Shown: positions 12,905 to 23,048 of the stretch, piece after piece
Numbering within the stretch: the first letter of the stretch is position 1
Layout: the number at the start of each line of letters is the position of its first letter
NCBI GenBank assembly: GCA_039566865.1
Contig: CM076954.1
Coordinates: 14,408,001 to 14,472,000 of the forward strand
Direction of reading: 5' to 3'
Origin: Aurelia coerulea
Lineage: Eukaryota > Cnidaria > Scyphozoa > Semaeostomeae > Ulmaridae
Length of the DNA: 64,000 nucleotides
Program-made: the position numbers and the translations under genes
The notes under the pieces: generated by a model
The model's database searches: none
What the model was told of the DNA's origin: nothing
The model's input: the letters and a program-made list of their open reading frames with translations, nothing else

Positions 12905-13291
12905 ACTCATTTTTTTTTATAAGAAACCGCTTATAAGAAACGGTAGGCTCAATTTTTCGAAAGTTAAGAAACAACCCTACCTGGATTTAAAAGCTAAGAA
13001 ACTTTTGTAATTTACAGTTTTAATTTTCCTGTCGCAATAAAATATTTTTGACTCTGTACAGTTATTATAGCAACTGTTTGGACATTATTTTGAGTGCGAA
13101 TTATGTTATTGACTTGCTTTGAGATCTTACTGAGTAATGTGGGAACCCTTCAGACAAAACAAGATTAAATCTACACTTCTGGCATTAGAAATATAAGTAA
13201 CACGTAAGAAACTTTTGGTAGCAAAATGGCCCAAAAATTTAAGAAACTGCCTACCAGCCCCGGACCTTAGTTTCTTGTAAAAAAAATGAGT
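12905..13291. mobile_element. TIR element (family D)
   Basis: Ends are ACTCATTTTTTTTTATAAG and its near reverse complement TTGTAAAAAAAATGAGT. Subterminal AAGAAAC words are repeated. A related but broken copy starts near 38775. No coding capacity. Confidence 0.65.
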
Positions 13292-14201
13292 ATACTGTAA
13301 CTAGCTACGGACAAAGCAAACATCATGGTCGGCTGCGTTGAGGCTGCCAAATCGCTTTGTCTTTAACAGATATTCTTTGCTTTCATCCTTGCTCTGCTAA
13401 ATGAGTGCAAAATGCTTGGGCAGCAGAAAATCAATTCTGTATCAATTTCCAGCAGTAGCCTTTGATTTTGATCTGTAAATTTTCCGCACTCTAATAGAGT
13501 AGCGTTGCCCTTTATGCCCGGTCGCCCATTATTGCCGATGAGCAAGAGAACTGAAATTTCAGGCGACTGCAGACTGCCATCAAATTGCAATTGCGCAAAA
13601 AATCCTCACGGGACATCAGTTTTATCATGATTTGACCTTCACTACAGTTTCAATCGCTTTGCATTTAAACCCAACAAGATACTTCGTGCACATCTCTAAT
13701 TGAATTTGTAGGTATTTGTCAATTTCCTGTTCCTATCTAACTGCCGTCTTTTCTTTTATTTCGCTCAGCACCTTATGGGGTATGCGCATCAGTTTACCAG
13801 GGCAATATCCAGTCGCCTCAAAATCTTGAAATGCAAAATTTATTCCAAAAAGCATCAAATTCGATGAAAATCTTCCCTACTGACTTGAAAAATCAATGAA
13901 ACCCCAAAATCGTAGCATTATATATTCAATTTGTTTGCATTTTAAAAACGTACGCCGAAAACTCATGCGTGTGCTTGCACCAGGTAAGGGGTAAGGCAGG
14001 TTTTACAACAAGTCGACTGTCCGCAAGAGTCGCTCTTTCAATTTTGGTGAACGTCTCTTTCAAATCCCATATTTTCAACTTGCATCATGGCCTGGCTTTG
14101 GCCATGACACATACTTGCTGCCTCTTGCGTATGGTGGAACTGGCCTCATCAGTGCGATGCCCGTTTTGGCTTTACTGGTTGTTTCAATAGATGTTGATGT
14201 C
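13292..14201. other. Intronic DNA, one unexplained minus-strand frame
   Basis: Mostly unassigned. On the minus strand, 14201-14075 stays open and reads into RPVPPYARGSKYVSWPKPG before a stop. The composition looks protein-like but I do not recognise it, and it abuts a transposon end. Confidence 0.3.
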
Positions 14202-14837
14202 CCGGGTGAGTCAGAAAAAATCATCCCCGCTTGGAAGGCCACTGCTTCATAAATATCAAAGCAATAATATTGAAAACTGTCTTGTTTTATTGCCAATATG
14301 TTCAATTAGGTTTAGTAATTTACCCGGCCTTAATCGGCCATTCCTTTCCGTGGATATGGGGGATTTTCTGCAGAAAGCCCCTTCCAAAAACCTACAAAAA
14401 CGAATGAAAACAATGAGCAAATTGTTCTTGGCTTTCATTCCTGACATTGACTCACATAGATTGATGTATTTTGTCCTCTTTTGGAGAATGGAATCCTCCT
14501 GAATAGATCATCGATACCAAGGGGAGGACTTGTTCATCCTCCCAAGAGGATAGCACATGCTAAAGCATCCACAAGTCATTGCTGTAAGGCCATTGTATGG
14601 CAGAAATGTCAGGGAAATTTGTTCATGATTTTGGGCACATTTTGAAGGTTTTTTGAAGAGGCTTTCTCGAGAAAATCCCTCATAATTTCAGAATGGAGTG
14701 GCCGATTTCAGTCACGTAAATTTTATAGTAGATTTGAACATTTCTACCATTAAACTATATATTTGCCGATATCATTGTCTTGATATCCAGGGAACCGTGA
14801 CCTTTCAAACGGGGATTCTTTTTATTGACTCACCCGG
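14202..14837. mobile_element. Tc1/mariner-type MITE (family A, copy 1)
   Basis: Left end CCGGGTGAGTCAGAAAAAA, right end TTGACTCACCCGG, 636 bp. The right flank is TA; the left flank has mutated. Homologous to the copy at 36369-36841, whose insertion point is exact. No transposase frame. Confidence 0.85.
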
Positions 14838-15931
14838 TAGATGAAGCATGCATTTCAATTGCCAAAAGTTTAGCTAAGTCTTATTGAAATCTTTTTCGTT
14901 TAAAGTACTCAATGATAAACAAATAACAGTGAATAAAGCTATTTTCCTTAAAAAAACTTTTCACCGCTTTGCAGTGTGACTTGTTTGCCCGTCAGCCATA
15001 ATGGGTGACGCCTAGAGAAAATGCCGTTTTTAGCCCCACCTTCAAAAACTTCGAAAATCCCCATGTAGAGTTGATTGATCTGCTTTAACCGTTAACACTT
15101 TTTTCTTAATTAGTTAGTAATATTGCCAGTTCATTCGGTTCTTTTATCGACGACATGGGCATAATGGGGGACAACACCTAATACTGATGCTAGGCAAACT
15201 TACAACGCTTAATCTTCAGGGATTCAAGAAGAAAAAACAAGAATGACGAGCAAGGGCGAATTTTGTAAACAAAGGAAACTGGTCTTATTTCATATAAATT
15301 CGATGTAAAAGTTTACAATTACGAATTAGCTAAAACACTACAAATTACCTACCATACAACACGACAAAAATGATACTAAGGGGAGCAAAATATCATGACT
15401 GCCCCAGGGTCATCACATGAAGAAAATTTACCTAAAATACAACTAAATATGCTATTACGAAAAGCTACATATAAAAATACAGATCTGACTAAGCATAGTC
15501 ATATTAAAGGCAATCTGTTCCCTTCAATGAATGAAAATGAAATCGATAAAGATTTCTATTGTATATTCCAGAAGTTGGTGTTAATTCGCTTTATCCAAAG
15601 AAATCAGGGTCATAGAGACTCAGTGATGCATGAATTTAGCTGCAGCGTAAATAAGGTAAATAAAGCAGTAACCAAGGTCAGAACAATAGGGGACAGATTG
15701 CTTTTAAGATAAAGCGATTCAGCAGCCTCTAAAAGACACTTCACACCTTCTGTGATTCTTCTCCTTCCCTGTTTATTTTGATATGCTTAAGTACATTCAG
15801 AGGTGTGAAATTTATTCTTCTGGAAGGCAAGAAAATCACTTTTCCTTCTTGGTGACCCCTAAATCTTTTGCTTGACAAAATTTGCCCTTGCTACAAGGAC
15901 TGCTAAGATTTAGAAAACAATTTGAACAAAC
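14838..15931. other. PRDM12 intron 1 start, no gene recognised
   Basis: Contains a 105-codon frame (15395-15712, plus) with no recognisable motif, probably chance. Bases 15790-15895 resemble 45060-45150 (shared AGGCAA, CCTAAATCTT and TTTGCCCTTGCT words), so both may be copies of an unnamed repeat or share promoter-proximal DNA. Confidence 0.35.
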
Positions 15932-16079
15932 CTGTGAAATTTTCGTCAATATTAGTTGAAGAGAATCCATGATCTTCGCCACTCTTCCCTTTAGTTCCAG
16001 CTCCACCGGGCGCTCGCTTCTTTCCGTATAAGTAGTTGTGTAGCAAATCAGGAGTTATGTCGAGAGTTTGCTCTTCCAT
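15932..16079 (-). CDS. PRDM12: PRDM12-like, first coding exon
   Basis: The ATG at 16079-16077 is preceded in frame only by a few codons and no other ATG. The 49 codons start MEEQTLDITPDLLHNYLYGK and end NIDENFT plus one base at a donor (ACAG, then GTTTGT). ITPDLLHNYLYG matches the short conserved N-terminal block that precedes the PR domain in PRDM12, where vertebrates have a similar ITSDILHSFLYG. The one-base overhang fits the two-base start of the exon at 6165. A Gly/Lys-rich linker follows. A CATAG acceptor-like site just upstream leaves open that this is really exon 2 of a longer transcript. Confidence 0.78.
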
Positions 16080-16972
16080 CTCTTCAGAAACAATCAACTA
16101 TGAGAAATTGTCGCAGCCGTTTGGTTTTTTGGCCACGTTAAGAGACTCTACAAAGTGCCGACACTATTGCTCAAACACGCCGACACTCAGCTATCTCTTC
16201 TGTTAATCACCTCTTTGCGTTAGTCAACGAATTTTGATATTAGTTAGTTAGAGAACTTGCATAAAGATGAGTTTTACGGCTTTTTAAACTCAGGAACTAG
16301 CTACTCAGTTCATACAATCGCTTCTTGACCCCGTTGCTCTCAACAATTTATAGCATAAGGCGTATTATTTCCTACTTAAAGACTACGGTGCGTTGAGCAT
16401 CTGTTTTTCGTAGATAAGTGCGCATGTGCAAATGCTGCCCTGTTGAAGTTTTGTCTCTTGACGTTTGCTTTTATCCGCCGTGAAGGTAGCTTCGTGTATT
16501 TTGATGCTGGGGATGTAGAGCCTGTTGCTCTGTTGCTTCAGGTATTAAAGCTAAAGGTCTTGGTATTGACGGTGATATTGCATCTTAATGCTTTGTTGTT
16601 AAGATCTTGGTTTTTTAAGGTTTTTTGTATCAAAATGCTGGTCTCATTTTCAAACATGTTGCTAAAACCTACTACCAAACCAAGCCAATAAGCTGTTTTA
16701 GCAAGAAGCTGCGAGTCAAAAAGACGCTAGCAGACTGGTTTTGTTCGAGGATATAGATTACAAAACGAAATCAACTTCAGAACTGTACTGAATCTCAAGG
16801 AGTTTTGTGAACGTTCTGTTTTGAAACTGATAACTTGAAAAGTGAAGTTTTACGGCCGCCATGCAAAAACAGAACGTTGAGAACGGAAAGCATTGAAACA
16901 ATTAGTTGGCAACGGTTTGATTGTTGATGTCGTGTTTATAGACTTCAAAAAGCTTGCAATACGTTTTTGAAG
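16080..16972. other. Upstream region of PRDM12, promoter not resolved
   Basis: Expected to hold the PRDM12 promoter. No TATA box or CpG-rich block is obvious. An 82-codon plus frame at 16443-16691 has no recognisable motif and is probably chance. Confidence 0.35.
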
Positions 16973-17160
16973 GTGTTGTGGCGCAGTGGTGTAATCCTCT
17001 GACTTTGCAGCCAGAACAGTCAGGTGGACAGGGTTCGATACCCGGGTAGAGCCCCACCACTTGAGCGTCATGACAAGGGGTCGCGGACTCGATTAGGTCT
17101 TCTCTACTTCTGCGATCCCAGCGCTTGGCGCTAAAAAACGCAACTTCACCTTCACCTTTT
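16973..17160 (+). mobile_element. tRNA-derived SINE (type 1, copy a)
   Basis: The polymerase III A box (TGGCGCAGTGG, 16979-16989) and B box (GGTTCGATACC, 17032-17042) are spaced as in a tRNA. A non-tRNA body ending GCGCTTGGCGC and CTTCACCTTCACCTT follows. Copies lie at 46504-46673 (same strand, diverged) and 59125-59316 (opposite strand). Confidence 0.9.
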
Positions 17161-17172
17161 CCCATGAAATCC

Positions 17173-17450
17173 TATCGTATGAATTGCAAGCAGCTGGAAT
17201 TTCTGGAAATTTACACGCCTTGATTATGAATTATCTTACAGACAGGACTCAGTATGCTGAGATTAATGGCGAGTGCAGCTCAACAAAACATGTTAGGTTT
17301 GGGGTTCCCCAAGGATCCTTGCTGGGCCTTAAGCTGTATAGTTACATGTCAATGACCTGCTATCTGCAATTACACAAGGTGAAATATATCTCTTTACAGT
17401 TGATACCACTCTATGCGTAAACAAATGTCCCGTTTTCATCCTTTTCGAGT
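17173..17450 (+). pseudogene. Non-LTR retrotransposon reverse-transcriptase fragment
   Basis: The frame reads LQAAGISGNLHALIMNYLTD, QYAEINGECSS, then FGVPQGSLLG, the conserved reverse-transcriptase palm motif before the catalytic block. After LLGLKLY a frameshift is needed to reach VNDLLSAITQGEIYLF and a degenerate DDTTLCV-like catalytic motif. No upstream endonuclease is seen: the SINE ends 12 bases before it, as if inserted into or joined to this LINE. Confidence 0.85.
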
Positions 17451-18136
17451 GTAGGCCTATCCGTAACAATTTCTTGCCGTTTTTACGTTATACCGGCATT
17501 AATCTTATTTTCTAGCCAATATTCATAAACCAATGGCAGTCTGTACTAGTATATTTTGACGTCAAAAGGCATAGAGCATCTTGACACGGTTTAGTAGTTA
17601 TATAGAAATTTAATCCTGAAATAATTCATCGCTCTGCATTGATTTGCGGAATATTGCTTAGCTTAGATACACATGTCCAAGTTTGGTTGCAGCTGTTCCT
17701 GTTACTGTGCATTGGTTAACAAACTAGTCATTGCGATTAAGCAGAAGATAGGTTATTGAGGATTTGAATAATAGCGGGCAATACTCTCTACAACCATTGC
17801 CACGTATTGGTCTTATGGATTCTATTTAATGCACAGCTTATTATCTTTGATTAGAGATTTTGTCGATTTGAAATACTGTAGCTATAGGAATTTAATGCGA
17901 TTTTATAAACATCGACTACATGAATGTGAGTATCTATTAACTGGCTTTTAGTAAAGAACTGTAAAAACAATGATATCAAAATGACAACACACTGCAGAAG
18001 CATCTCTTCACTAGACTTACTAAATGAGTTGTAGCTTTGCTCCTCCATCTGAACGCTCCCCCATTTGGAAAAAGTCGCTGAATTCAATTACCGAGGCAGA
18101 AACAAGAGCTGGAATCTCACTCCTATGCATAATATA
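17451..18136. other. Intergenic DNA, no gene recognised
   Basis: No exon supported. A minus-strand ATG followed by a strong GTAAGT donor near 18030 is noted but unsupported. Confidence 0.35.
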
Positions 18137-19075
18137 CGGGGTGAACCGGAAACAGTTCCCTCTTTTGAAAATTCATAGCACCAAGAGTACTAGACTTATG
18201 ACCTGGAGTCTCTTGTTTCCCCGTGCTCTTTGAAATTTACCGCAGAGATACAACGGACTTCTCGTCATAAGTCTACAAGAGTATTGGGTGGAAACATAGG
18301 GCTCAACTCTTTAAAATGTAGACGTAAAATCCTATCACATTTTTCTTTGAATCAAATGGCTTGGAAGGAAATTGGTGTACTTTGATGTAAATCTGCGGTG
18401 GAAATATTTTGATTTCTTGATTTGCGTGAGCATGGGTTTGTACAAATCTTGCTCTCTTAATTACAATTTCCGACGATCTGTTCGGAATTTTTTCTGGATC
18501 TCAACAACATAGCTTGTGGGAGATCTAAAATGGTGGCATTTATTAAATTTGAGGCTATGACATCATCAAATTTCTAAATCCTAAACCAGAAAAGCTACAG
18601 ATTCCTGCTTGCCCCATGTTGTAGACCTTCATAAACTATGCTTTCCTTGCAGGTAATATCGTTTTGCCTCTATTGGTTTAGGATTTACGATCATTTAAAA
18701 TTTTTCAAAATTTTTGATGGATTTTTTCAAAAATAATTAAATTGCCGCCTTTTTGGAAAAAAAATGAAGATATCAGAAAATTTCCACGGCAGATTTACAG
18801 CAAAGTACCATAAATTCCTTTCAAGACATTTAATTCAAAGCAAAAGTTAATAGAATTTTACACCCACCTTTTTAAAGATTTGAAAGATTTGAGCCCTATG
18901 CTCTGGGTGGATTAAAATGAATTGAATTCTGCTTGATAGACGAGAGATTGATGTATTTTTGTGATTTTTTCAGCGGTTTTATGAGCACTGAAAAATAGGT
19001 AAATTCGCCTTGACGAAAAGTTGAGCCTAAAAACACTTGATCTGATCGTAAACAAACTTCTCATATTGAACAATA

Positions 19076-19077
<2 letters not shown>
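18137..19077. mobile_element. TA-flanked MITE (family H, copy 1), host of nested insertions
   Basis: Starts TA then CGGGGTGAACC, and GAAAATTCATAGCACCAAGA matches family H copies at 51555 and 59719. Internal family H sequence resumes after 18902. The right end is missing: the sequence runs into the microsatellite tail of a LINE at about 19077. A roughly 90-bp inverted-repeat insert (about 18187-18275, AGACTTATGAC to GTCATAAGTCT) is flanked by AAGAGTACT and AAGAGTATT. Confidence 0.75.
18294..18901. mobile_element. TIR element (family I, copy 1) nested in family H
   Basis: Left end ATAGGGCTCAACTCTTTAAAA, right end TTTAAAGATTTGAAAG then GAGCCCTATGC. The core word ATCATCAAATTTCTAAATCC is shared with copies at 48505, 51610, 40128 and, in part, 25330. 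Confidence 0.8.
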
Positions 19078-19117
<40 letters not shown>

Positions 19118-19753
19118 AATAGCATAAAAAAGCTCTATCTTATTACAGGCATGGCAGCTATAAAGCTAAACCAAACTAAACTAACACATAATATTAAATA
19201 CAAATTACAGTAACGATAAAAACTTGAACGAAAGACTGTGAACTAAATAAAAAGAGAAATGAACTAAAATGTATCAAATAAAGCTACGGTGAAATGTAAA
19301 ATAGCAGCAACAAAAAAAAAACCAAAAAAAAAGGAGAATGTGTTTAGGTATCTTGGAACATCCAGGCTGGGCCTAGGTAACTATATGAAGCGAGTCTCTC
19401 AGCTTGTTAGCATCAATAATAAACTCAGTCAGGCATCTAAAAACTGCAGTGTTTTCGCTACTTATAATATTGGAAAACTGTCTCTTTGGGTCTAAGGGCT
19501 CGACGTTCGCAGCTAAAAGTAGGCCAATTCTTAAATTATCATATGCTGGGCACATTGTCAAAGAGTGAAATTCGTTTTCGACTAGGTTTAACTGGCACAT
19601 TTTGCAGAGACGTTGTTCCACTTGTAGGCCTTTGTGCCTCCCCACCTCAATCAAAAGTGTATGGTCACTACATCTGAACTTACTCAGTACTTTTCTGAAC
19701 TTACTCAATACAAAAGTACAGTTTTTCACGGGTATCGGATATCGTCCACACAT
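19078..19753 (-). pseudogene. Non-LTR retrotransposon 3' end (CR1/L2-like), C-terminal fragment
   Basis: The minus-strand frame reads LSKFRCSDHTLLIEVGRHKG then a CX2C..HX4C knuckle (CKMC...HSLTMC) and CPAYDNLR, the usual C-terminus of many metazoan LINE polymerases. A stop is followed by about 250 bases of 3' UTR and then a GAT trinucleotide run (19075-19117), the typical self-made microsatellite tail of such elements. Truncated at its 5' end near 19753. Confidence 0.85.
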
Positions 19754-19997
19754 TTATATTGCCATGGAATCGAAAAACTTTAGTATTTCTTCAAAAATTC
19801 TTGAGAGAGATTAAATGCCCCTGCGTCTTGCTTGAGTGCTCGAGGCTATTTTTCGGTCATTTCGAAGCGATGGAATTTTCCTGAAGTCGAATATTCCTGT
19901 GTTTTTCTTCCTCACAAGAACGCGAGAAAGAAAAATTCTATAGGGAGATATAGAGATATATATGATTTTAGGAGACATAGTCTATATACTATATATA

Positions 19998-20970
19998 CAG
20001 GGTGTCCCAAAAAAAGTGTCTGACTCTTAAATTTGAATAAATCGGAAAATACTTGATATATTCGAACCGCTCTGGTATTATTTGAGAGCTGAGACATGTA
20101 ATTTTTTTTAGCCTATTGCAGTTCAAATTGGACAAAAAAGAAGAAACCAGGGGGTTCTCAAAGTTATAGCCAATTTTGTTTGCATATTTTTCTCACCTTT
20201 GCTCTACTATTGTCTACATTTACAGTGATATTTACTGTTGGAAAACAAAACTAGCCCTCTTCTTAGTGAAAAAGGTTTCAAGTTGTCTGAACATGAGTTA
20301 CTCAAATTACCAGAAATCTTATAGCTACCACTGGTAGAGAGGTATGTTACCCCAGATAACGCAGCGATGCATAATGTCAAAGATGGACCTTGAAACACAA
20401 AGTTGGACATAGAGTTGGAGAAAAGAAGATTATTGCCTTGTTTCGAAAGAACGATTGAACAAATTAGCAAATACCATCAAAAAACTGCTTAACAGTCTGA
20501 GATGCATTCAATTTCAAAGCGGAAAATTTGCGTAACGGACCAAAATGTGACAAAGTTGACATGTGCATTGCAAATGGGCAAGAAAAACTGTGTTCTTCAT
20601 AGCTAAGTTTCAGGTGCCCCCCACCCGTCTTGCAACTTGTAAGATTTGGAAATTTTGCAATTTAATGAATTACATTCTCAAGTTTCTAAAAGCACTTAAA
20701 TTGTTGTTTCTAGACTTCTTTTTAGACACTTCTTTTTAGAAACTAGAATGACATTGGAGAAAAGTAGAGTAAAGAGTACAAAAAAAACACTTAAAATTTT
20801 GCGTGAATTTTAAGAAACCTGGTTTCCTAAAAATTCTCAAATTGAAACAGCAATAGATTCAACAGAACATAACATGTTTCAGCTTTCAAAGAATGTCCAA
20901 ATGATCCATATACATCAAATAGTCTCGGACATATTCAAATTTAAAAGTCGGACACTTTTTTTGGGACACC

Positions 20971-20973
<3 letters not shown>
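19998..20973. mobile_element. Mariner-like non-autonomous element (family B, copy 1)
   Basis: Left end CAGGGTGTCCCAAAAAAAG, right end CTTTTTTTGGGACACCCTG, flanked by TA on both sides, 976 bp. This is a typical mariner terminus. No transposase frame. Confidence 0.9.

Positions 20974-21006
<33 letters not shown>
20974..21006. repeat. (TA)n microsatellite
   Basis: Uninterrupted TA dinucleotides directly after the family B element. A second run follows the orphan terminus at 21284-21302 and a third lies at 21685-21706. Confidence 0.95.
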
Positions 21007-21007
<1 letters not shown>

Positions 21008-21088
21008 AACTTATAGAAGGCATTAACAAAAACAACACTCGTTTCTTTGGCGACTAGTTTCGTCTGTTCATGCAGACTATATATATAT

Positions 21089-21263
21089 AAGCGATGAATC
21101 ACATTCCTGTGTGTGTCCATCTTATGTTTTGATATCTGAAATTCAAAGCATTTCTCCTGCTTTTGCCTGTAAACACACCAATTATTGATATTAACCTTCT
21201 TGAGAATAATTCAGTTTTAATCTTTGCTTTTCATAAGAAAGATTTAAAGCGTTTTGCCCTAAC
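21089..21263. repeat. 175-bp direct repeat, left copy
   Basis: Starts AAGCGATGAATCAC and ends TTTTGCCCTAAC. It appears identical to 21707-21881. It is followed by an orphan family B right terminus (21264-21283). Confidence 0.95.
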
Positions 21264-21283
21264 ACTTTTTTTGGGACACCCTG
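21264..21283. mobile_element. Orphan mariner-like right terminus
   Basis: ACTTTTTTTGGGACACCCTG followed by TA, as at the right end of the element at 19998-20973, but no matching left end between 20974 and 21263. Confidence 0.7.
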
Positions 21284-21300
21284 TATATATATATATATAT

Positions 21301-21636
21301 ATCTTCATGCATTTTACTGGAGAAGGCCACCACGGGTTTCTGAAGGATATTAGTATTAAGATAATCGATAGGCTAACGGGGGGAAATAGGATGCGGGAAA
21401 GCTTCTGGCAATATCGGCTGGATTGCTTTGCCCCTAAGGGATTAAACACTAGGCAGGTTGCTCTTTACTCTGCGCTTTCTTTGATCTTCCCATTGCCGCC
21501 TTTGGCTACACCCCTATTTGCACCTTTTATGACTTATTGTAATAATCAGGATCCCGCTCAGGCTATTGTTTTTAAATTGTATTGTTATTTCAAGATTTAT
21601 ATGTATGCTCCATCTAATTTGGAAAGCTATTACTGA
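21301..21636 (+). pseudogene. Penelope-like retroelement, 3' end of the ORF (GIY-YIG C-terminus)
   Basis: The open frame contains HFTGEGHHGF, then RMRESFWQYRLDCFAPKGLN, the pattern found at the C-terminus of Penelope-like proteins after the GIY-YIG endonuclease. The frame runs on to a TGA at 21634-21636 that lies within a hammerhead ribozyme core. No reverse-transcriptase region is present, so this is a 5'-truncated copy. Confidence 0.8.
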
Positions 21637-21664
21637 TGAAGGCTTGCGCCGAAACGTTTACTAG
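21627..21664 (+). ncRNA. Hammerhead ribozyme, minimal Penelope type
   Basis: Core CTGATGA (21633-21639), stem II GGC-TTGC-GCC with one extra A, then GAAA (21651-21654). AC and GT adjoin with no loop, giving the minimal stem III that could work as a dimer through the palindrome ACGT. The predicted cleavage site is after GTT (21658). Stem I can form between CTA.TA (21627-21632) and TA.TAG (21659-21664) with one mismatch. Penelope-like elements are known to carry such motifs. Confidence 0.8.
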
Positions 21665-21706
21665 AATGTGTTTTTCTTGACTACATATATATATATATAT
21701 ATATAT

Positions 21707-21881
21707 AAGCGATGAATCACATTCCTGTGTGTGTCCATCTTATGTTTTGATATCTGAAATTCAAAGCATTTCTCCTGCTTTTGCCTGTAAACACACCAAT
21801 TATTGATATTAACCTTCTTGAGAATAATTCAGTTTTAATCTTTGCTTTTCATAAGAAAGATTTAAAGCGTTTTGCCCTAAC
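21707..21881. repeat. 175-bp direct repeat, right copy
   Basis: Matches 21089-21263 over its length; the pair brackets the Penelope-like fragment and ribozyme. Downstream sequence differs from that after the left copy. Confidence 0.95.
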
Positions 21882-22948
21882 CACAAAGCCCGCGGTGGGA
21901 AGGGAGGGGGGGGGGTAACTTATCTCTACCACAAGGTCAATGAGCTGGGTCCTCAGTCTAGCAATATCAATTTTATTTATCTTCAATAAACGGGCGAGTA
22001 AAAAAGTCTATGATAGATTCTCTTAGATTTGACAATAAGGAACAAGTACTGTATTTGATGTTTTCGATCGATAAATACAATTTATGATGCTTGCTCATGG
22101 CTTGTAAATTTATCTTGAAATGAATGAATGATTCAGGACCTGGAGACAGGAAGTTTCATCACCTTGCCTTTTGTGAAAGCTTATGAAAAACTTTACTTGC
22201 GTAGGAAGCTGTTGTATTGTTTTATGAAGTGTTGGAGTGTAGTGAATGCTTTCAGCATATACTGAACATATTTTGGCAAGCAACGCCATAAAAAACTGTT
22301 CACGTAATGAAAATTGAATGAAAATGCCGTTATCTTTAAAGCCGATCACATATAAGGGTGTTTTTCTTTTTACTGTTAAAGGACGATAGGTTTTAATGGC
22401 ATGAATCTGCAGCAGCCGTTGATACCGGCATGAATAACCCGAGAAATACCCTAGAACGTGCTCAGAAAAATTTGCACTGTACAAACGTTTTTCTGTTCGT
22501 ACAAAAAAATCTCGTATACCTTTAGCAAAGATCCTTTTTTTTCAAGAAAAATACTTAAAAATCCTTTTGTTCTGAAAAAAGCCCCGTGCGGTTTTTAGAA
22601 TTAATGATATGCCACTTACCTAAAATTGGGTCAACATGTGACGAACATGCTGGGGTCAAACGGAATGCGGAGGCGCGGCGATAACCGCGCCGAGCAGGCC
22701 TTGTCATCAAGGACAGATAATGTTACAAGAGGATCCTCTACTTTTTTTGACACCCAAACACAAAGCGATTAGCGATTGAAGGCAAAGGGAATTCTATGCC
22801 TGGTTGGGCAAGTCATAAACAAAAACAATGCAAGCCGGATTGCCACCCCCAATCTGATATGAAATTAAAACGGTATCGTGTAAACGGGGCCTAAATTCCA
22901 CCTTTTTGGCTTCATTTTGTTGAAAAATGTTTTCTTATTTTCTTACAG
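21882..22948. other. No feature recognised except one transposon-like end
   Basis: Includes a G-run (21904-21915) and an end-like GTGTAAACGGGGCC followed by TAA near 22878-22893, as in the Harbinger-type element at 23746. I searched here for an upstream URB2 exon and saw none. The 124-codon minus frame at 22484-22110 has no recognisable motif. Confidence 0.35.
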
Positions 22949-23048
22949 ATCTTTCGAGATATTTCAAATCAAGGTGAATTTGCTGAGTGTTTTGCTGTTT
23001 AACTACCCAAATGCAGTGTACGGAGCAATTGCATCATTCATCTCTGCG
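22949..23048 (+). CDS. URB2: URB2-like, exon encoding part of the C-terminal Urb2/Npa2 domain
   Basis: Acceptor TTTTCTTACAG, donor GCG then GTGAGA. Starts in phase 2 and ends in phase 0. Encodes SFEIFQIKVNLLSVLL, NYPNAVYGAIASFISA, which aligns in length and helix pattern with the human URB2 segment that ends IPSFLN, about 160 residues before the C-terminus. URB2 (yeast Urb2/Npa2) is a nucleolar helical-repeat protein of early 60S pre-ribosomes. Earlier exons, well over 1,000 codons, were not found. Confidence 0.65.

Noticed and set aside
15395..15712. 105-codon plus frame as a gene
   Set aside because: No recognisable domain, no splice or promoter context; within PRDM12 intron 1.
17990..18090. 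Minus-strand first exon (MGERSDGGAKLQLI then GTAAGT)
   Set aside because: A good donor but no partner exon in phase; the PRDM12 exon start has a different phase.
21050..21082. Third hammerhead (minus strand, CTGCATGA...CGAAACTAGTC)
   Set aside because: The core has an insertion relative to CTGATGA and no convincing stems.
22110..22484. 124-codon minus-strand frame as a gene
   Set aside because: No motif, no splice signals and codon composition like surrounding DNA.
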